Assembly: GCA_001801685.1 (NCBI GenBank)
Contig: MGYJ01000001.1
Coordinates: 1-55,213, forward strand
Reading direction: 5' to 3'
DNA length: 55,213 bases
DNA from: Gammaproteobacteria bacterium RIFCSPHIGHO2_12_FULL_63_22
GTDB taxonomy: Bacteria; Pseudomonadota; Gammaproteobacteria; Xanthomonadales; Xanthomonadaceae
The notes under the pieces are model-generated. The model did no database searches. It was not told the origin of the DNA and saw only the letters and a list, made by a program, of their open reading frames with translations. Positions 34,523 to 44,822 of the stretch are shown in pieces (the stretch's first letter is position 1; each line of letters starts with the position of its first letter). The translations under genes and the position numbers were made by a program.

Positions 34523-36600
34523 GCGTTGGACAATTGCTCCACCGCGGCGACCGCGGCGAAACGATCCGCCAGGCGACGCAGCAAGGCGAGGCGGTTGCCG
34601 CGCACGGCGGCATCGTCGGCCATCACCATCACGCCATCGAAGAAGGCATCCACCGGTTCGCGCAACTGCGCCAGCCGACGCAACACGCCGAGGTAATCGC
34701 GCGCGGCCAGCAGGGGCGTGGTGTCGTTGATGGCTTCGGCCAGGGCGGCGTCCAATGCTTTCTCTGCGGGCTCGACCAACAAGGCGGCATTGATGCTGTC
34801 GGGCACCACGCCTTCGTTCTTGCGCAGGATATTGCGGATGCGCTTGTTGGCAGCCGCCAGCGCCGGTGCTTCGGGGAGCTTGGCGAATTCAGCGATCGCC
34901 TTCAGGCGCTGGTCAAAATCAGCGAGTGATTCGACGGCATCACCCAAGGTCGACACGGCATCGAACTGCGCGTTGCCCAGGCCCTGGTCGCCGTAGTAAC
35001 TGCGCAGGCGTTCGATGATGAAACCGGCGAGTTCTTCGGTGGCGGCCGGATCGGCTTGGCCAACACCGGCGTTGGCCAGCGTCAGCAGCGGACGCAGGGC
35101 GCAATCGATCTGCCCTTCCACCAGCGTGCGCGCCAGGCCCAGCGCATTGCGACGCAGCGCGAACGGATCCTTGTTGCCGCTCGGCTTGAGTCCGGCGGCG
35201 AAACCACCTGCAAGGGTATCGAGCCGCTCGGCCACGGCCAGCACCTGCGACAACCGCGACGGCGCGATGGCGTCGCCGCCAAAACGCGGCAGGTAGGCAT
35301 GGTCGATGGCATCGGCCACGTCGCCGGTTTCACCAATCGCGGTCGCGTAATAACGACCCATGATGCCCTGCAGTTCCGGAAACTCACCGACCATGCGCGA
35401 CTGCAGGTCGGCCTTGGAAAGTTGCGCGGCGCGGCGCGCCATTTCCGCATCCACGCCGACCTGGTGGGCAATGGCCGACGCCAGCGTCGCCACGCGGTCT
35501 GTCTTGTCAGCGTAACTGCCCAGCTTCTGCTGGTAGGTCACCGAGGCCAGGCCCTCGCGCATCGATTCGATGCCCTGCTTGAGGTCTTCGTCGAAGAAGA
35601 ACTGCGCGTCGGCGAAACGCGGGCGGATCACCCGCTCGTAGCCCTTGCGCACTTCGGACGGATCGGACGATTCAATGTTCGCGATGCCAACAAAGTGTTC
35701 GGTCAGGCGATGTTCGCGATTGAGCACCGGGAAGAATTTCTGGTTCGACTCCATGGTCGAGATCAACGCTTCGTGCGGCACGCGCAGGAACTGCGGCTCG
35801 AAACTGCACAGGATGGCGCGCGGCCACTCGACCAGGCAGCTCACTTCCTGCAGCAAGGCTTGCGCAACGCGCGCCACGCCATCGGCGCGCGCCGCGGCGC
35901 TTTCGATTTCCTCGCGCACCCGGGCCAACCGTTCGACCGGATCCACCAGCACGTAGGCCTGGCGCATTGCGTCCACGTAATCTTCCGGCACCGAAATCCA
36001 CACCGGCTTGCCATGGTGGAAGCGATGGCCGCGGCTCATGCGGTCCGAGCGCAGGCCCAATACTTCGGCGTCCACGACATTTTCGCCGAGCAGCACCAGC
36101 AACCAGTGCGCCGGCCGGACGAAGGCGATATCGCGATTGCCCCAACGCATCGGCTTGGGAATCGGCAACGCCTTCACCGCCTCGTTGATGATCTCGGGCA
36201 GCAGGTCGGCCGTGGCCGCGCCCGGTTTTTCAGTGCGCGCGACGAAGCGTTCGCCCTTGCCGTCCGTAACGGTCTGCAGCTGCGAAATCTCGACACCGTT
36301 CTTGGCGGCGAATCCAACCAGTGCCTGGGTCGGCTGGCCCTGGGCGTCGAGACCGATGTTCTTGTACGGGCCGAGCGAATCACTCTTCTGCGTGGGCTGT
36401 TGCAGCGCGACGGCGGGCAGCAGTACGGCCAGCCGACGTGGTGAATACAAGGGCGCCGCGCCGGTGCGATCAAACTCCACGCCACGTTTTTCCAGACCGG
36501 CGCAAACGCCATCGAAAAAAGCGCGCGCCAATTCCGGCAGCGCCTTGGGCGGCAACTCTTCCGTGCCGATTTCGACCAGCAGCGATTTCATGTCAGCCAT
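34519..36600 (-). CDS. glyS: Glycyl-tRNA synthetase beta subunit
   Basis: A 693-residue beta subunit of the alpha2-beta2 glycyl-tRNA synthetase. The N-terminus [20 protein letters not shown] is diagnostic, as are [10 protein letters not shown] and the HD-type segment around [21 protein letters not shown]. The C-terminal anticodon-binding-like region follows. I start it at the ATG complementary to 36598-36600 (MADMKSLL), overlapping the end of glyQ by 8 bp; an alternative ATG lies three codons later. Upstream codons in the frame are antisense noise within glyQ. Confidence 0.97.
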   Translation of the reverse strand: MADMKSLLVEIGTEELPPKALPELARAFFDGVCAGLEKRGVEFDRTGAAPLYSPRRLAVLLPAVALQQPTQKSDSLGPYKNIGLDAQGQPTQALVGFAAKNGVEISQLQTVTDGKGERFVARTEKPGAATADLLPEIINEAVKALPIPKPMRWGNRDIAFVRPAHWLLVLLGENVVDAEVLGLRSDRMSRGHRFHHGKPVWISVPEDYVDAMRQAYVLVDPVERLARVREEIESAAARADGVARVAQALLQEVSCLVEWPRAILCSFEPQFLRVPHEALISTMESNQKFFPVLNREHRLTEHFVGIANIESSDPSEVRKGYERVIRPRFADAQFFFDEDLKQGIESMREGLASVTYQQKLGSYADKTDRVATLASAIAHQVGVDAEMARRAAQLSKADLQSRMVGEFPELQGIMGRYYATAIGETGDVADAIDHAYLPRFGGDAIAPSRLSQVLAVAERLDTLAGGFAAGLKPSGNKDPFALRRNALGLARTLVEGQIDCALRPLLTLANAGVGQADPAATEELAGFIIERLRSYYGDQGLGNAQFDAVSTLGDAVESLADFDQRLKAIAEFAKLPEAPALAAANKRIRNILRKNEGVVPDSINAALLVEPAEKALDAALAEAINDTTPLLAARDYLGVLRRLAQLREPVDAFFDGVMVMADDAAVRGNRLALLRRLADRFAAVAAVEQLSNA

Positions 36601-37522
36601 GGGCCACGTCCTTGGCCGTTGCGTCGGCTGCATTCCTTGCCAGGCCGGGGAAGCCAAGCTTTTCGCGTTGCGCGTGATAGGCCTGCGCGACATTGCGTGA
36701 CAGCGTGCGCACGCGAAGGATGTAGCGCTGCCGTTCCGTCACCGAGATGGCGCGCCGCGCATCGAGCAGGTTGAAGCAATGCGATGCCTTGCAGACCTGT
36801 TCGTAGGCGGGCAGCGGCAGGCCGTGTTCCACCAGCTTGTGCGCTTCGGCTTCGCAGGCATCGAAGCGATGGAACAACTCGGCGACATCGGCCACTTCGA
36901 AGTTGTAGGTGCTCTGTTCCACTTCGTTCTGGTGGTACACGTCGCGGTAGGTGACGGTGCCCTGCGGGCCGACCGTCCAGACCAGGTCGAACACGTTGTC
37001 GACATTCTGCAGGTACATGCACAGGCGCTCGAGGCCGTAGGTGATCTCGCCCGTGACCGGGCGACACTCCAGGCCGCCGGCCTGCTGGAAATAGGTGAAC
37101 TGGGTGATCTCCATGCCGTTCAGCCACACTTCCCAGCCCAGGCCCCAGGCGCCCAGCGTCGGCGACTCCCAGTTGTCCTCGACGAAGCGCAGGTCGTGCA
37201 CCAGCGGGTCCACGCCCAGTGCCTTCAGCGATCCGAGATAGCGCTCGACCAGGTCGTCGGGGTTGGGCTTCATCACCACCTGGTACTGGTAGTAGCGCTG
37301 CAGGCGATTGGGATTCTCGCCATAGCGGCCGTCGGTCGGACGGCGGCAGGGCTGCACATACGCGGCGTTCCATGGCTCGGGGCCGAGCGCGCGCAGGAAG
37401 GTCGCGGGATGGAAGGTGCCGGCGCCGACCTCGAGGTCGAGCGGCTGGATCAGCACGCAGCCTTGCTCGCCCCAATACTGGTTCAGGCGAAGGATGAGTT
37501 CCTGGAAAGTGGGTGCCGTCAT
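36593..37522 (-). CDS. glyQ: Glycyl-tRNA synthetase alpha subunit
   Basis: A 309-residue catalytic alpha subunit. [20 protein letters not shown], then [37 protein letters not shown] (shown in parts), is nearly invariant in the family, as is [12 protein letters not shown] start at the ATG giving MTAPTFQEL; codons upstream lack family sequence. The subunit activates glycine and partners with GlyS, encoded immediately downstream. It is divergent from the membrane-protein gene at 37629 across about 106 bp. Confidence 0.97.
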   Translation of the reverse strand: MTAPTFQELILRLNQYWGEQGCVLIQPLDLEVGAGTFHPATFLRALGPEPWNAAYVQPCRRPTDGRYGENPNRLQRYYQYQVVMKPNPDDLVERYLGSLKALGVDPLVHDLRFVEDNWESPTLGAWGLGWEVWLNGMEITQFTYFQQAGGLECRPVTGEITYGLERLCMYLQNVDNVFDLVWTVGPQGTVTYRDVYHQNEVEQSTYNFEVADVAELFHRFDACEAEAHKLVEHGLPLPAYEQVCKASHCFNLLDARRAISVTERQRYILRVRTLSRNVAQAYHAQREKLGFPGLARNAADATAKDVAHG

Positions 37523-37628
37523 CGTGGAAACCGCCGTGCGAAGGTGCGCGCAATCAAAGGCGGTTAGTATAGCTGGCATGCGCGCGGGGCTTGGTTTTCG
37601 TGCCCCGGAACCCGACAAGGATCTGTCG

Positions 37629-38528
37629 ATGGAAAAGCCACCAATCACGTTGTCCACACCCTACCGTTGGCTGGGCGAAGCGCTGGCCATGTGCCGCCAG
37701 CATCCGGCCGCGTTCATGGGCGCCTCGTCGGTGCTGCTGGTGGTGGGTTTGTTGCCGACCATCCTGCAGCGGATCGCCGCGTCCATCCTGCCGCAGACAT
37801 TGGTCCTGCAGGCGCTGGTGTACGTGTTGTTCTCGATGTTGCTGTTGCCGCCGATCGTCGGCGGCTTCTACCGGCTGACGCACGCGGCGCGGCTGGGCAA
37901 GCCGGTGACGATGTGGGACCTTTTCCCCATCCTGTCCGACGGGCCCGCGGCGCGGCGCCTGGTCGGCACCAACCTGATCTTCTTCTTCCTGCTGCTCGCG
38001 TTCGTGGTCGTGCCGGTGGTGGCGTTGGGCGGCAAGGAACTCACCGCCTTCATGGCCGCGCTGGCCGCATTGAAACCCGGCACCACGCAGTTGCCGACGA
38101 TGCCCTCGGGCCTGGCGCCGCTATTGGTCGGCGCGGCACTGGTTACGCTGGTGATCAACACCGCTAAAGAACTGGCCATGGCCCAGGCCAGCCTGGGCGA
38201 TCGCTCACCGCTGGTCGCGACGACGGATGGCTTCAAGGTGGCGCTACGCCACGCCGGCACCTTCCTGCTGTTCTACCTGCCCGTAGCCGCGCTGGCCTTC
38301 CTGGGCTTCCTGGCGTTTGCGCTGGTGGCGGTGTTGATCGGCGCGGTGCTCAGCCTGATCAGCCCGATGCTGACCTACCTGTTGATCGTGCCGGTGGCCG
38401 TGGTGGTCGGGCTGGCGTACTACGCGCTGGTATTTGCGTTTTTCTACAGCGCCTGGCGTGACACGCTGGCCGAAGGCCAGTTGGACACCGGGCCCGCGCC
38501 GGAAGCGGCGCACCAGATCGAGGTCTGA
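37629..38528 (+). CDS. Multi-span membrane protein of unknown function
   Basis: A 299-residue protein with about six hydrophobic helices (for example [59 protein letters not shown], and two long C-terminal ones). A conserved-looking segment [22 protein letters not shown] lies in a loop. This pattern resembles BPSS1780-like/DUF-type membrane proteins. The ATG at 37629 ([19 protein letters not shown]) fits best; an in-frame ATG lies 17 codons upstream. Convergent with the RDD gene, with 2 bp between the stops. Confidence 0.7.
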   Translation: MEKPPITLSTPYRWLGEALAMCRQHPAAFMGASSVLLVVGLLPTILQRIAASILPQTLVLQALVYVLFSMLLLPPIVGGFYRLTHAARLGKPVTMWDLFPILSDGPAARRLVGTNLIFFFLLLAFVVVPVVALGGKELTAFMAALAALKPGTTQLPTMPSGLAPLLVGAALVTLVINTAKELAMAQASLGDRSPLVATTDGFKVALRHAGTFLLFYLPVAALAFLGFLAFALVAVLIGAVLSLISPMLTYLLIVPVAVVVGLAYYALVFAFFYSAWRDTLAEGQLDTGPAPEAAHQIEV

Positions 38529-38530
38529 AG

Positions 38531-39259
38531 CTACAGCGTCGCGATTTGTCCCAACAGCCAGAAGAGCCGCAGCAACATCCCGGTCGACAGCAGCAACAGC
38601 AACGCCACCTGCGCCCATAACAGTGCGCGTGCCCACGTCGGCATCGGACCCAGCGCGGACACACGCGCGCCGGCCAACAAATCGTGCAAGGCGCGGCCGT
38701 CCTGGCGCCAGCCGGCGAGGGCATGGCCGAGGTTCAAGCTCAGCCAGCTCAGCGAGCCGGCGAAGAAGCGCAGCGCCGTGCGCGCCAGTCCCAGTCGTCC
38801 GCCGTGTTCCGATTGCACCTGCACGCCTAGCAGGCGCTTGCCCGGCGTGGCCTGCCAACGGCTTGCTTCGAAGCCGATGAAATAGAGCGCCGCGATGCCG
38901 GCGATGAGCAGACAGGCCTGCAATACGGCCGAGCCCGTGCGGTTGATCTGTTCGGACACCAGTGCGCGCTGCTGCGGGTCGGCCATCAACTGCCTTGCCA
39001 AGGCGAGCGGATCGGTGATGGCGCCGTCGGCGGAAAACACGCGATCCATCATCCACGACTGCAGCGTGGCCAGCAGGCGGTTGGCGGCGGCGACGGATTC
39101 GCGAACCGCTGGCGCGACCAGCAAGACCAAGAGCGGCGACAGCAGCCCGATATCCAGGCTCCAGGCCAGGTAACGGCGCCAGAATCCGGCGGGCCGCCTG
39201 GCCGCGTCGTCGTTGGCGGCAAGCACGACCGGCGCCTGCGCTGCCGGCCCGGGCGTCAC
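38531..39259 (-). CDS. RDD-family membrane protein
   Basis: A 242-residue protein with the RDD layout. The first helix contains RRYLAWSLDIGLLSPLLVLL (Arg, then Asp), a central region and helix LLIAGIAALYFIGFEAS follow, then WQATPGKRLLGVQV and RALHDLLAGARV, where the His-Asp near the end is typical. The GTG start overlaps the tatC stop (GTGA, 39256-39259), so it is translationally coupled to the Tat operon. Function unknown; the family includes transport-related proteins. Confidence 0.85.
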   Translation of the reverse strand: MTPGPAAQAPVVLAANDDAARRPAGFWRRYLAWSLDIGLLSPLLVLLVAPAVRESVAAANRLLATLQSWMMDRVFSADGAITDPLALARQLMADPQQRALVSEQINRTGSAVLQACLLIAGIAALYFIGFEASRWQATPGKRLLGVQVQSEHGGRLGLARTALRFFAGSLSWLSLNLGHALAGWRQDGRALHDLLAGARVSALGPMPTWARALLWAQVALLLLLSTGMLLRLFWLLGQIATL

Positions 39260-40008
39260 GGCGCGACCGGACCGGGCTCGGTGGCGCGTCGGCGCATGAT
39301 GCGCGCCATCAGCAGGCCGGCTTCGTAGAGCAGGCACATCGGTACGGCCAGCAATATCTGTGACAAGCCGTCGGGCGGCGTGATGATGGCGGCGATGATG
39401 AAGATGGCGACGATGACATAGCCGCGCCAATCCGCCAGTTGCTTCGGCGTCACCCAGCCCAGGATGACGGCGATGACGACGGCGACCGGCACTTCGAAGC
39501 TGACGCCACCGGCCAGGAACATCACCAACACGAAATCGAGGTAGTGGCTGATGTCGGTCATCATCGCCACGCCAACCGGCGCGGTGCTGCTGAGGTAGGC
39601 GAACATCACCGGCAACAACAGGAAATAAGTGAACGCGCAGCCGGCGTAGAACAACAGCGTTGCCGCCACCAGGATCGGCCGCGCCAGCCGCTTTTCCTTG
39701 TCGTACAAACCGGGCGCGACGAAGGACCACAACTGGTACAGCACCACCGGCATCGCCACCATCAGCGCGGCGAAGAAGGCCAGCTTCACCGGCACGAAAA
39801 AGGTGGAGGTGACTTCGATCGCGATCAGCTGGCCGCCCTTGGGCAGGCTACGCAGCAAGGGTTCGGAGATAAGCGTGTACAGGCGATCGGAAAACGGCAG
39901 GATCGCCAGGAACGCCACCACCACCGCCAGCACCGCGCGCAGCAGGCGATTGCGCAACTCCAGCAGGTGCGCGATCAAGCTTTCTTCGGGCGGCTTCGGT
40001 GACGTCAT
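39256..40008 (-). CDS. tatC: Sec-independent protein translocase TatC
   Basis: A 250-residue six-helix membrane protein that recognises twin-arginine signal peptides together with TatB. Family motifs are [12 protein letters not shown] at the N-terminus, the [19 protein letters not shown] segment, SFEVPVAVV and the C-terminal [11 protein letters not shown]. The start overlaps the tatB stop (ATGA). Complete tatABC on the minus strand gives a functional Tat system. Confidence 0.97.
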   Translation of the reverse strand: MTSPKPPEESLIAHLLELRNRLLRAVLAVVVAFLAILPFSDRLYTLISEPLLRSLPKGGQLIAIEVTSTFFVPVKLAFFAALMVAMPVVLYQLWSFVAPGLYDKEKRLARPILVAATLLFYAGCAFTYFLLLPVMFAYLSSTAPVGVAMMTDISHYLDFVLVMFLAGGVSFEVPVAVVIAVILGWVTPKQLADWRGYVIVAIFIIAAIITPPDGLSQILLAVPMCLLYEAGLLMARIMRRRATEPGPVAP

Positions 40009-40496
40009 GCGTCGCGCCGGCCGAGGGGCGCCAGCAGGTCGCCCTGCACGGGCGCGTCGTCGAATGGCGATGCATCGTCGGCGACTTGCGCAGCGGGCTC
40101 CTCGACGGATTCATCGGCGGCTTCGTCGCGCATCGCGACCGGTTCGGTTTCCGGCAGCCAGCCGTCCGCGTCTTGCGATGCTTCCTGCGTTGCGTCCGCG
40201 CCCAAATCCACGCGTGTCGGCAAGCCCGGGTCGAGGTCGGCGAAACCATCACGCAGGTCCTGTTCCAGCGCCTGCATCTGCGGCTTGAGTTCTGCCATCG
40301 GCTCGGTGAACTGGCGCTTGAATTCCTCGGCTGCCAATTCGCGCTCGAGTTCGGACTTCACCGAATACCACTGCGCGCGTGCGCGCCGTATCCACAAGCC
40401 GGCGAAACGCGCCGCCTTGGGCAGGCGCTCGGGGCCGAGCACCAGCAAGGCCACGACTGCAACGATCAGCAGTTCACTGAAGCCGACGTCGAACAT
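40005..40496 (-). CDS. tatB: Sec-independent protein translocase TatB
   Basis: A 163-residue protein. The N-terminal helix [26 protein letters not shown], with Glu8 and the GPERLP hinge, is diagnostic of TatB rather than TatA. An amphipathic helix follows ([18 protein letters not shown]), then an acidic, disordered C-terminus. It lies 27 bp after tatA and overlaps tatC. Confidence 0.95.
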   Translation of the reverse strand: MFDVGFSELLIVAVVALLVLGPERLPKAARFAGLWIRRARAQWYSVKSELERELAAEEFKRQFTEPMAELKPQMQALEQDLRDGFADLDPGLPTRVDLGADATQEASQDADGWLPETEPVAMRDEAADESVEEPAAQVADDASPFDDAPVQGDLLAPLGRRDA

Positions 40497-40523
40497 CGAT
40501 TTGGGCTCCGCCTGGACCGCCGG

Positions 40524-40733
40524 TCAATCCTTGCGCGATTCGTCGCGCAGGTCGGCCTTGGGGGCATCGGTCTTGTTGGCGTCAGCCGGCGGCGTCTCAT
40601 CGCCACTCATGCCCTTCTTGAAACCACGCACGGCATCACCGAGGTCGCCGCCGAGATTCTTGAGGCGCTTGGTCCCGAAGATCAGCAACACGATCACCAG
40701 GACGATCAGTAGTTCCTTCCAGCCCAGGCCCAT
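40524..40733 (-). CDS. tatA: Sec-independent protein translocase TatA
   Basis: A 69-residue pore-forming subunit. [41 protein letters not shown] (shown as one helix plus hinge, FGTKRL, and amphipathic helix) is a standard TatA N-terminus, followed by a short charged tail. It is the first gene of tatA-tatB-tatC-RDD. It begins 57 bp downstream of the SYLF gene, so either read-through or a short promoter in that gap could drive it. Confidence 0.93.
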   Translation of the reverse strand: MGLGWKELLIVLVIVLLIFGTKRLKNLGGDLGDAVRGFKKGMSGDETPPADANKTDAPKADLRDESRKD

Positions 40734-40790
40734 GGTCGTGTCCTTGAAAAATGCAGGTGCTAAGGATAGCGCAGCGCAGCCGCCCTGGAC

Positions 40791-41534
40791 TCAGTTCGAT
40801 GCGGCCGGGGCCGGGTCGGGACCCTGGCGTACCGTGCTTTCCTCGAGCTTGTCGCGGAAGCCCACCACGGCATCGGTGCCGCTGCCGGCGCGGCCCTCGA
40901 AGATGGCGCGGGCGGTGTTGCCCTTTCCGTAGGTCGCCTGGTTGGACTTGTTGTCGATGCCCAGGCGGGTGCCGTCCAGCGATACGCCGGCGAACAGGCC
41001 GCGGGCGCGCGAGTAGCTGTAGATCTCGGCTTTGAGTTGTTCATCGGTGCTGGCCTGCGCGCTACGGCCAACCGGGCCGGCGGCCACGCTGGCGTCGGCG
41101 CCGAGGGTGAACTTGCCATTGACGATGGAGTCCACGCCGCGCTTGGAGCGGAACACCAGGATCACATCCGCCGACTGCACGCCTGCCTGGAAGCCAAAAC
41201 TGCCGCCGGTGAGGGTGATGAAGCTGGGGTGCGACCAGGTGCCGTCGGCGCCGCGGATGGCGATCAGGCCGCGACCACGGCGGCCGCCGACCACGAAGCT
41301 GGCCTTCACCACGTTCGGGATGACGGCGATGGCCTGGGCATCCTGAAGCAGGTTGGAGGGAATGGAGTCGTCGGGGATGCGCAGGATTTCGCCGAGCACG
41401 CGACTGGCGTCGTTGGCGCGCTGGTCTTCCACTTCGCCCGCAAAGGCCGGCAAGGCCGCCAGCACCACCAGCAAGGCGAACAGGGCAAGACCGAAGCGGC
41501 GCAGCGTGGCGAAGGGAATCTGGGTGGACGGCAT
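40791..41534 (-). CDS. Exported SYLF-domain (Ysc84-like) lipid-binding protein
   Basis: A 247-residue protein with signal peptide (LALFALLVVLAALPAFA). I place the start at the ATG giving MPSTQIPFATLRRFG. A SYLF domain occupies the rest: IPSNLLQDAQAIAVIPNVVKASFVVGGRRGRGLI, WSHPSFITLTGGSFGFQAG, VILVFRSKRGVDSI and YSYSRARGLFAGVSLDG (shown in parts). SYLF proteins bind phosphoinositides or anionic lipids in eukaryotes; the bacterial role is unclear. It is divergent from hemH, sharing a compact promoter region. Confidence 0.88.
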   Translation of the reverse strand: MPSTQIPFATLRRFGLALFALLVVLAALPAFAGEVEDQRANDASRVLGEILRIPDDSIPSNLLQDAQAIAVIPNVVKASFVVGGRRGRGLIAIRGADGTWSHPSFITLTGGSFGFQAGVQSADVILVFRSKRGVDSIVNGKFTLGADASVAAGPVGRSAQASTDEQLKAEIYSYSRARGLFAGVSLDGTRLGIDNKSNQATYGKGNTARAIFEGRAGSGTDAVVGFRDKLEESTVRQGPDPAPAASN

Positions 41535-41604
41535 GGAATGCTCCGATGTCAGGGGCGGGGCCCCGGGGCGAAGAACACAGCGTGAACCGTTCTTCATGTA
41601 TGGG

Positions 41605-41612
41605 ATGATAAT
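41605..41612. promoter_or_regulatory. Overlapping divergent -10 elements of hemH and the SYLF gene
   Basis: ATGATAAT contains GATAAT reading toward hemH (41607-41612) and, on the minus strand, TATCAT reading toward the SYLF gene (41605-41610). Each matches the TATAAT consensus at five of six positions. The -35 regions are poor. A GGAAC-A-GTTCC palindrome lies at 41629-41639, directly before the hemH ATG. Confidence 0.35.
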
Positions 41613-41640
41613 TTGACTGCTTGCCATTGGAACAGTTCCC

Positions 41641-42651
41641 ATGAGTCCGCGCTTCCGCGACGGTGTCGCGCCTGTACCCGCCACCCGTACGGGACTGTTG
41701 CTGGTCAACCTGGGCACGCCTGACGCGCCGACCGCCGGCGCGGTGCGCCGCTACCTGGGCGAATTCCTGCACGATTATCGCGTGGTCGAACTGACCCGCT
41801 GGCTGTGGTGCCCGATCCTGCACGGCATCATCCTGCCGCTGCGTTCGCGCAAGGTGGCGCACAAATACGCCAGCATCTGGACCGACAAGGGCTCGCCACT
41901 GTTGGCGCTCAGCCGCGACCTGGCCGAGGCGATGCAGGCGCAGATGCCCGAATTCGAGGTGCGCCTGGCCATGCGCTACGGCCAACCTTCCATCCGCGCC
42001 GAACTGCAGGCCATGCGGGCGCGCGGCCTGCAGCGGCTGCTGGTGCTGCCCCTGTATCCGCAATATTCCGCGTCCACGGTGGCCGCCGTGCACGACGCCG
42101 TGTTCGCCGAACTGCGCCAGTGGCGGGTGATGCCCGAGCTGCGCCTGATCAACGACTACCACGTGGATGAAGGCTGGTTGGACGCATTGGCAGCCAGCGT
42201 GCAGAACCACTGGGACCTGCATGGCCGCGGCGAAATCCTGCTGATGTCCTTCCATGGCGTGCCGCAACGATTCATCGCGGCGGGCGATCCGTATGCGCGC
42301 CAATGCGAGCTGGGCGCACGAGCACTGGCGCAGCGCCTGCAACTGGACGATTCCCAGTGGCAGCTGACCTTCCAGTCGCGATTCGGGCGCGAACCGTGGC
42401 TGCAGCCTTATACCGACGAGACGTTGAAGGCGATGGCCGCGCGCGGCGTGCGCAACGTGGACATGGTCTGCCCCGGATTTGCCGTGGATTGCCTGGAAAC
42501 ACTCGAGGAAAATTCGGTCGAGAACGCCGCGATCTTCCGCGAAGCCGGCGGCGAAACGCTCTGCTACATCCCGGCACTGAATTCGTCGCCTGGGCATGTC
42601 GCGGCGCTGGCCGCGCTTGCTCGCCGCCATGTGCAGGGCTGGCCGCATTGA
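41641..42651 (+). CDS. hemH: Ferrochelatase
   Basis: A 336-residue enzyme that inserts Fe2+ into protoporphyrin IX, the last step of haem synthesis. Characteristic features are GLLLVNLGTPDAPT, RRYLGEFLHD, the active-site His in LMSFHGVPQRF and the conserved Glu in CPGFAVDCLETLEE; LPLYPQYSASTVA is also family-specific. The long N-terminus (about 17 residues before GLLL) is slightly extended. An alpha/beta hydrolase gene follows 24 bp downstream. Confidence 0.97.
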   Translation: MSPRFRDGVAPVPATRTGLLLVNLGTPDAPTAGAVRRYLGEFLHDYRVVELTRWLWCPILHGIILPLRSRKVAHKYASIWTDKGSPLLALSRDLAEAMQAQMPEFEVRLAMRYGQPSIRAELQAMRARGLQRLLVLPLYPQYSASTVAAVHDAVFAELRQWRVMPELRLINDYHVDEGWLDALAASVQNHWDLHGRGEILLMSFHGVPQRFIAAGDPYARQCELGARALAQRLQLDDSQWQLTFQSRFGREPWLQPYTDETLKAMAARGVRNVDMVCPGFAVDCLETLEENSVENAAIFREAGGETLCYIPALNSSPGHVAALAALARRHVQGWPH

Positions 42652-42675
42652 GCGCGCTGGCTTGAGCAGGCCGGG

Positions 42676-43527
42676 ATGAGCACGGAAATTTCGCTGGCCA
42701 CCGCGCGCGGCACGCTGACCGCGCTGCGCAGTGGCAATCCCGACGGACCGCGGCTGCTGGCCTTGCATGGCTGGCTCGACAACGCCGCCAGCTTCATCCC
42801 GCTGCAGCCGGAGCTGAAGGACTTCGACCTGGTCGCGCTGGATCTTCCCGGCCACGGCGGCAGCGCGCACCGCATGCCCGGCTACGACTATGTGTTCGTG
42901 GACTGGATCCACGACGTGCTGGACGTGCTGGATGCACTCGGCTGGAAAACCGCAAACCTGCTCGGGCACTCGATGGGCGGTGCCATTGCAACGATGGTCG
43001 CGGCCGGCGCGCCCGAGCGGATCGAGCGACTCGCCCTGATCGAAGCACTCGGCCCGATCTCGGGCAAGGCTGAAGAGGCAGGCAGCCGATTGCGCACGGC
43101 AGTGAAGGCGCGGCGCGCGCTGGACGGTGGCAAGACGCCGCGAGTGATTCCCGCGCTGGACGCTGCGGTTGCGGCACGCCTGGCGGTATCGCAGATGAGT
43201 ACCGAGGCAGCGACCTTGATCGTCGAGCGCAACCTGCGCAGCGTCGCGGGCGGATATGCCTGGCGATCGGATCCGCGCCTGACGCTGCCCGGGCATGTGC
43301 GTACCGACGAGGCCTTCATCCACGGCTGGATCCGCGCCATCGAGGCGCCGACGCTGGTCATCGCGGCCGATCCGGCGCCGGTGTACTTCACGCCCGAGGC
43401 GCGAGATGCCCGGGTCGCGCAATTGCAGGACGGCCGTTGCGAAGTGGTTTCCGGCGGCCACCACCTGCACATGGAGCAGGCGCCGCGCATCGGTTCGTTG
43501 TTGCGCGAGTTCCTGCTTACCCGCTGA
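42676..43527 (+). CDS. Alpha/beta hydrolase
   Basis: A 283-residue hydrolase with LLALHGWLDNAASF (oxyanion loop), nucleophile elbow LLGHSMGGAI (Ser99), Asp region TLVIAADPAP and His in SGGHHLHMEQAP. It resembles the serine-hydrolase-like/YbfF-type esterases. The substrate is unknown. It is probably co-transcribed with hemH. Its 3' end overlaps the convergent metallopeptidase gene by 11 bp. Confidence 0.85.
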   Translation: MSTEISLATARGTLTALRSGNPDGPRLLALHGWLDNAASFIPLQPELKDFDLVALDLPGHGGSAHRMPGYDYVFVDWIHDVLDVLDALGWKTANLLGHSMGGAIATMVAAGAPERIERLALIEALGPISGKAEEAGSRLRTAVKARRALDGGKTPRVIPALDAAVAARLAVSQMSTEAATLIVERNLRSVAGGYAWRSDPRLTLPGHVRTDEAFIHGWIRAIEAPTLVIAADPAPVYFTPEARDARVAQLQDGRCEVVSGGHHLHMEQAPRIGSLLREFLLTR

Positions 43528-44287
43528 TCGTGCGACGCAGCTCGGCCTTGATGGCCAGGCCGTCGCCATGCAAGTAGTCGCGGTCGGCGTGCCAGTCCGG
43601 GCAACGCGCTTCCACCTCGCGCCAGAAGCGCCGCGAATGATTGCGATGGATCAGGTGGCATAGCTCGTGCACCAGCACGTATTCGAAGGCCCGCGAACGG
43701 CCCACCACCAGTGCCAGGTCCAGCGACAAGGCATCGGTGGGGCTGAGCGATCCCCATAGCGACGACAGCGGCCGCAGGCGGAAGGCGATCGGCGCGCGCG
43801 GCAGGCTGGGCAGGTATTTCGGCAGCCAGGCACCCAGGTCGGCGCGCGCCTGCTGCAGGTAGAAATCCTTCAGCGCCGAACGCATCTGTTTCTCGCCGGC
43901 CTTGGCGGTCTGCGTGATGACCACCGCGTGTTCGCCGAGCTCGGCGCGCGTGTAGCGGCCTTCGCGCCACTCCAGCGGAATTCTTTCATCGCGCAATTGC
44001 AGATGGGTATCGCGCTCGCGCGTGAACGGTTGTGCCTCGACCGTCGGTCGTTTCGCCAATTGGGACTGCAGCCAGTCGCGATGTTCGAACAGGAAGGTTT
44101 CGGCCGAGCGCACCGACGCGCTGCGTGGCACGGTGAGGCGGATCCCGCGTTCATTCACGATCAGCCGCAGCGTGCGGGCGCGCGCATCGCGCACCCAGCG
44201 CACCGGCACCGCCTCGCCACTGCGCAGCACCAGTTCGCGCGCCGCTTCTTCGGTGCGCGGGGGCTCGGGGAAGCCAAACCAGTTCAT
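43517..44287 (-). CDS. YgjP-like (M48/DUF45) zinc metallopeptidase
   Basis: A 256-residue protein. The C-terminal metallopeptidase motif VLVHELCHLIHRNHSRRFWREV gives HExxH plus the third His in NHSRRFW, standard for YgjP/DUF45. The N-terminal half (RTLRLIVNERGIRLTVPRSASVRSAETFL) is the usual beta-rich region. It may start at ATG 44287 or the adjacent GTG 44290; both overlap the upstream NTF2-like gene's stop, so the two are coupled. The substrate is unknown. Confidence 0.88.
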   Translation of the reverse strand: MNWFGFPEPPRTEEAARELVLRSGEAVPVRWVRDARARTLRLIVNERGIRLTVPRSASVRSAETFLFEHRDWLQSQLAKRPTVEAQPFTRERDTHLQLRDERIPLEWREGRYTRAELGEHAVVITQTAKAGEKQMRSALKDFYLQQARADLGAWLPKYLPSLPRAPIAFRLRPLSSLWGSLSPTDALSLDLALVVGRSRAFEYVLVHELCHLIHRNHSRRFWREVEARCPDWHADRDYLHGDGLAIKAELRRTISG

Positions 44288-44799
44288 CACGATGCCGATG
44301 AGCGGAACGCCGTCAGGTTGCTGGCGGCGCGGGCAGCGACCTTGCGCCGGAGCAGGGGCGACCAGCCGAGCAGCCAGCCCGGCGCACCCAGCGCCTGCCG
44401 CGACCAGGCCCAGAAATCGAAACGGTCGCGATGGCTTGATATCAAACCATCACGAAACGCGAATTGCGCATCGATGCGGTTGTGCACCAGGCGGCCGGTG
44501 GCGCTGAAGCGATAATGGGCTTCCCAATGCGCGTGGCCGGTCGTTTCATCGGCCGTGACTGCGGTGTGGGTGAGCGACCAGGCGTCCATGCCCTTGGTGC
44601 GCGTGGCCACGCACAACATGTTCCACATGGCGGCGATTTCATCGCGGCCCGTCAGTTCGAAAACTTCATCCTTGAACACCGCGTCGGGCGCGTAACACGC
44701 AGCCATCGTCGCTGCATCGAGCTGCGCGAAGGCGCGGTAGAAACGCTCGATCAGGTCGCTGTTGGCGCGGGCGTTGGCGTCGGCTTGGGGGGAATCCAT
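44287..44799 (-). CDS. NTF2-like (SnoaL/DUF4440-type) protein
   Basis: A 170-residue protein with an NTF2-like fold: LIERFYRAFAQLDAATMAACYAPDAVFKDEVFEL, then EIAAMWNMLC, then WEAHYRFSATGRLVHNRIDAQFAFRDGLI (shown in parts). The C-terminal tail (ALGAPGWLLGWSPLLRRKV) is amphipathic. Such proteins can be isomerases, hydratases or binding proteins. Upstream partner of the YgjP-like peptidase. Confidence 0.82.
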   Translation of the reverse strand: MDSPQADANARANSDLIERFYRAFAQLDAATMAACYAPDAVFKDEVFELTGRDEIAAMWNMLCVATRTKGMDAWSLTHTAVTADETTGHAHWEAHYRFSATGRLVHNRIDAQFAFRDGLISSHRDRFDFWAWSRQALGAPGWLLGWSPLLRRKVAARAASNLTAFRSSAS

Positions 44800-44822
44800 C
44801 AGGCCTGATTCTAACGCCAGTT

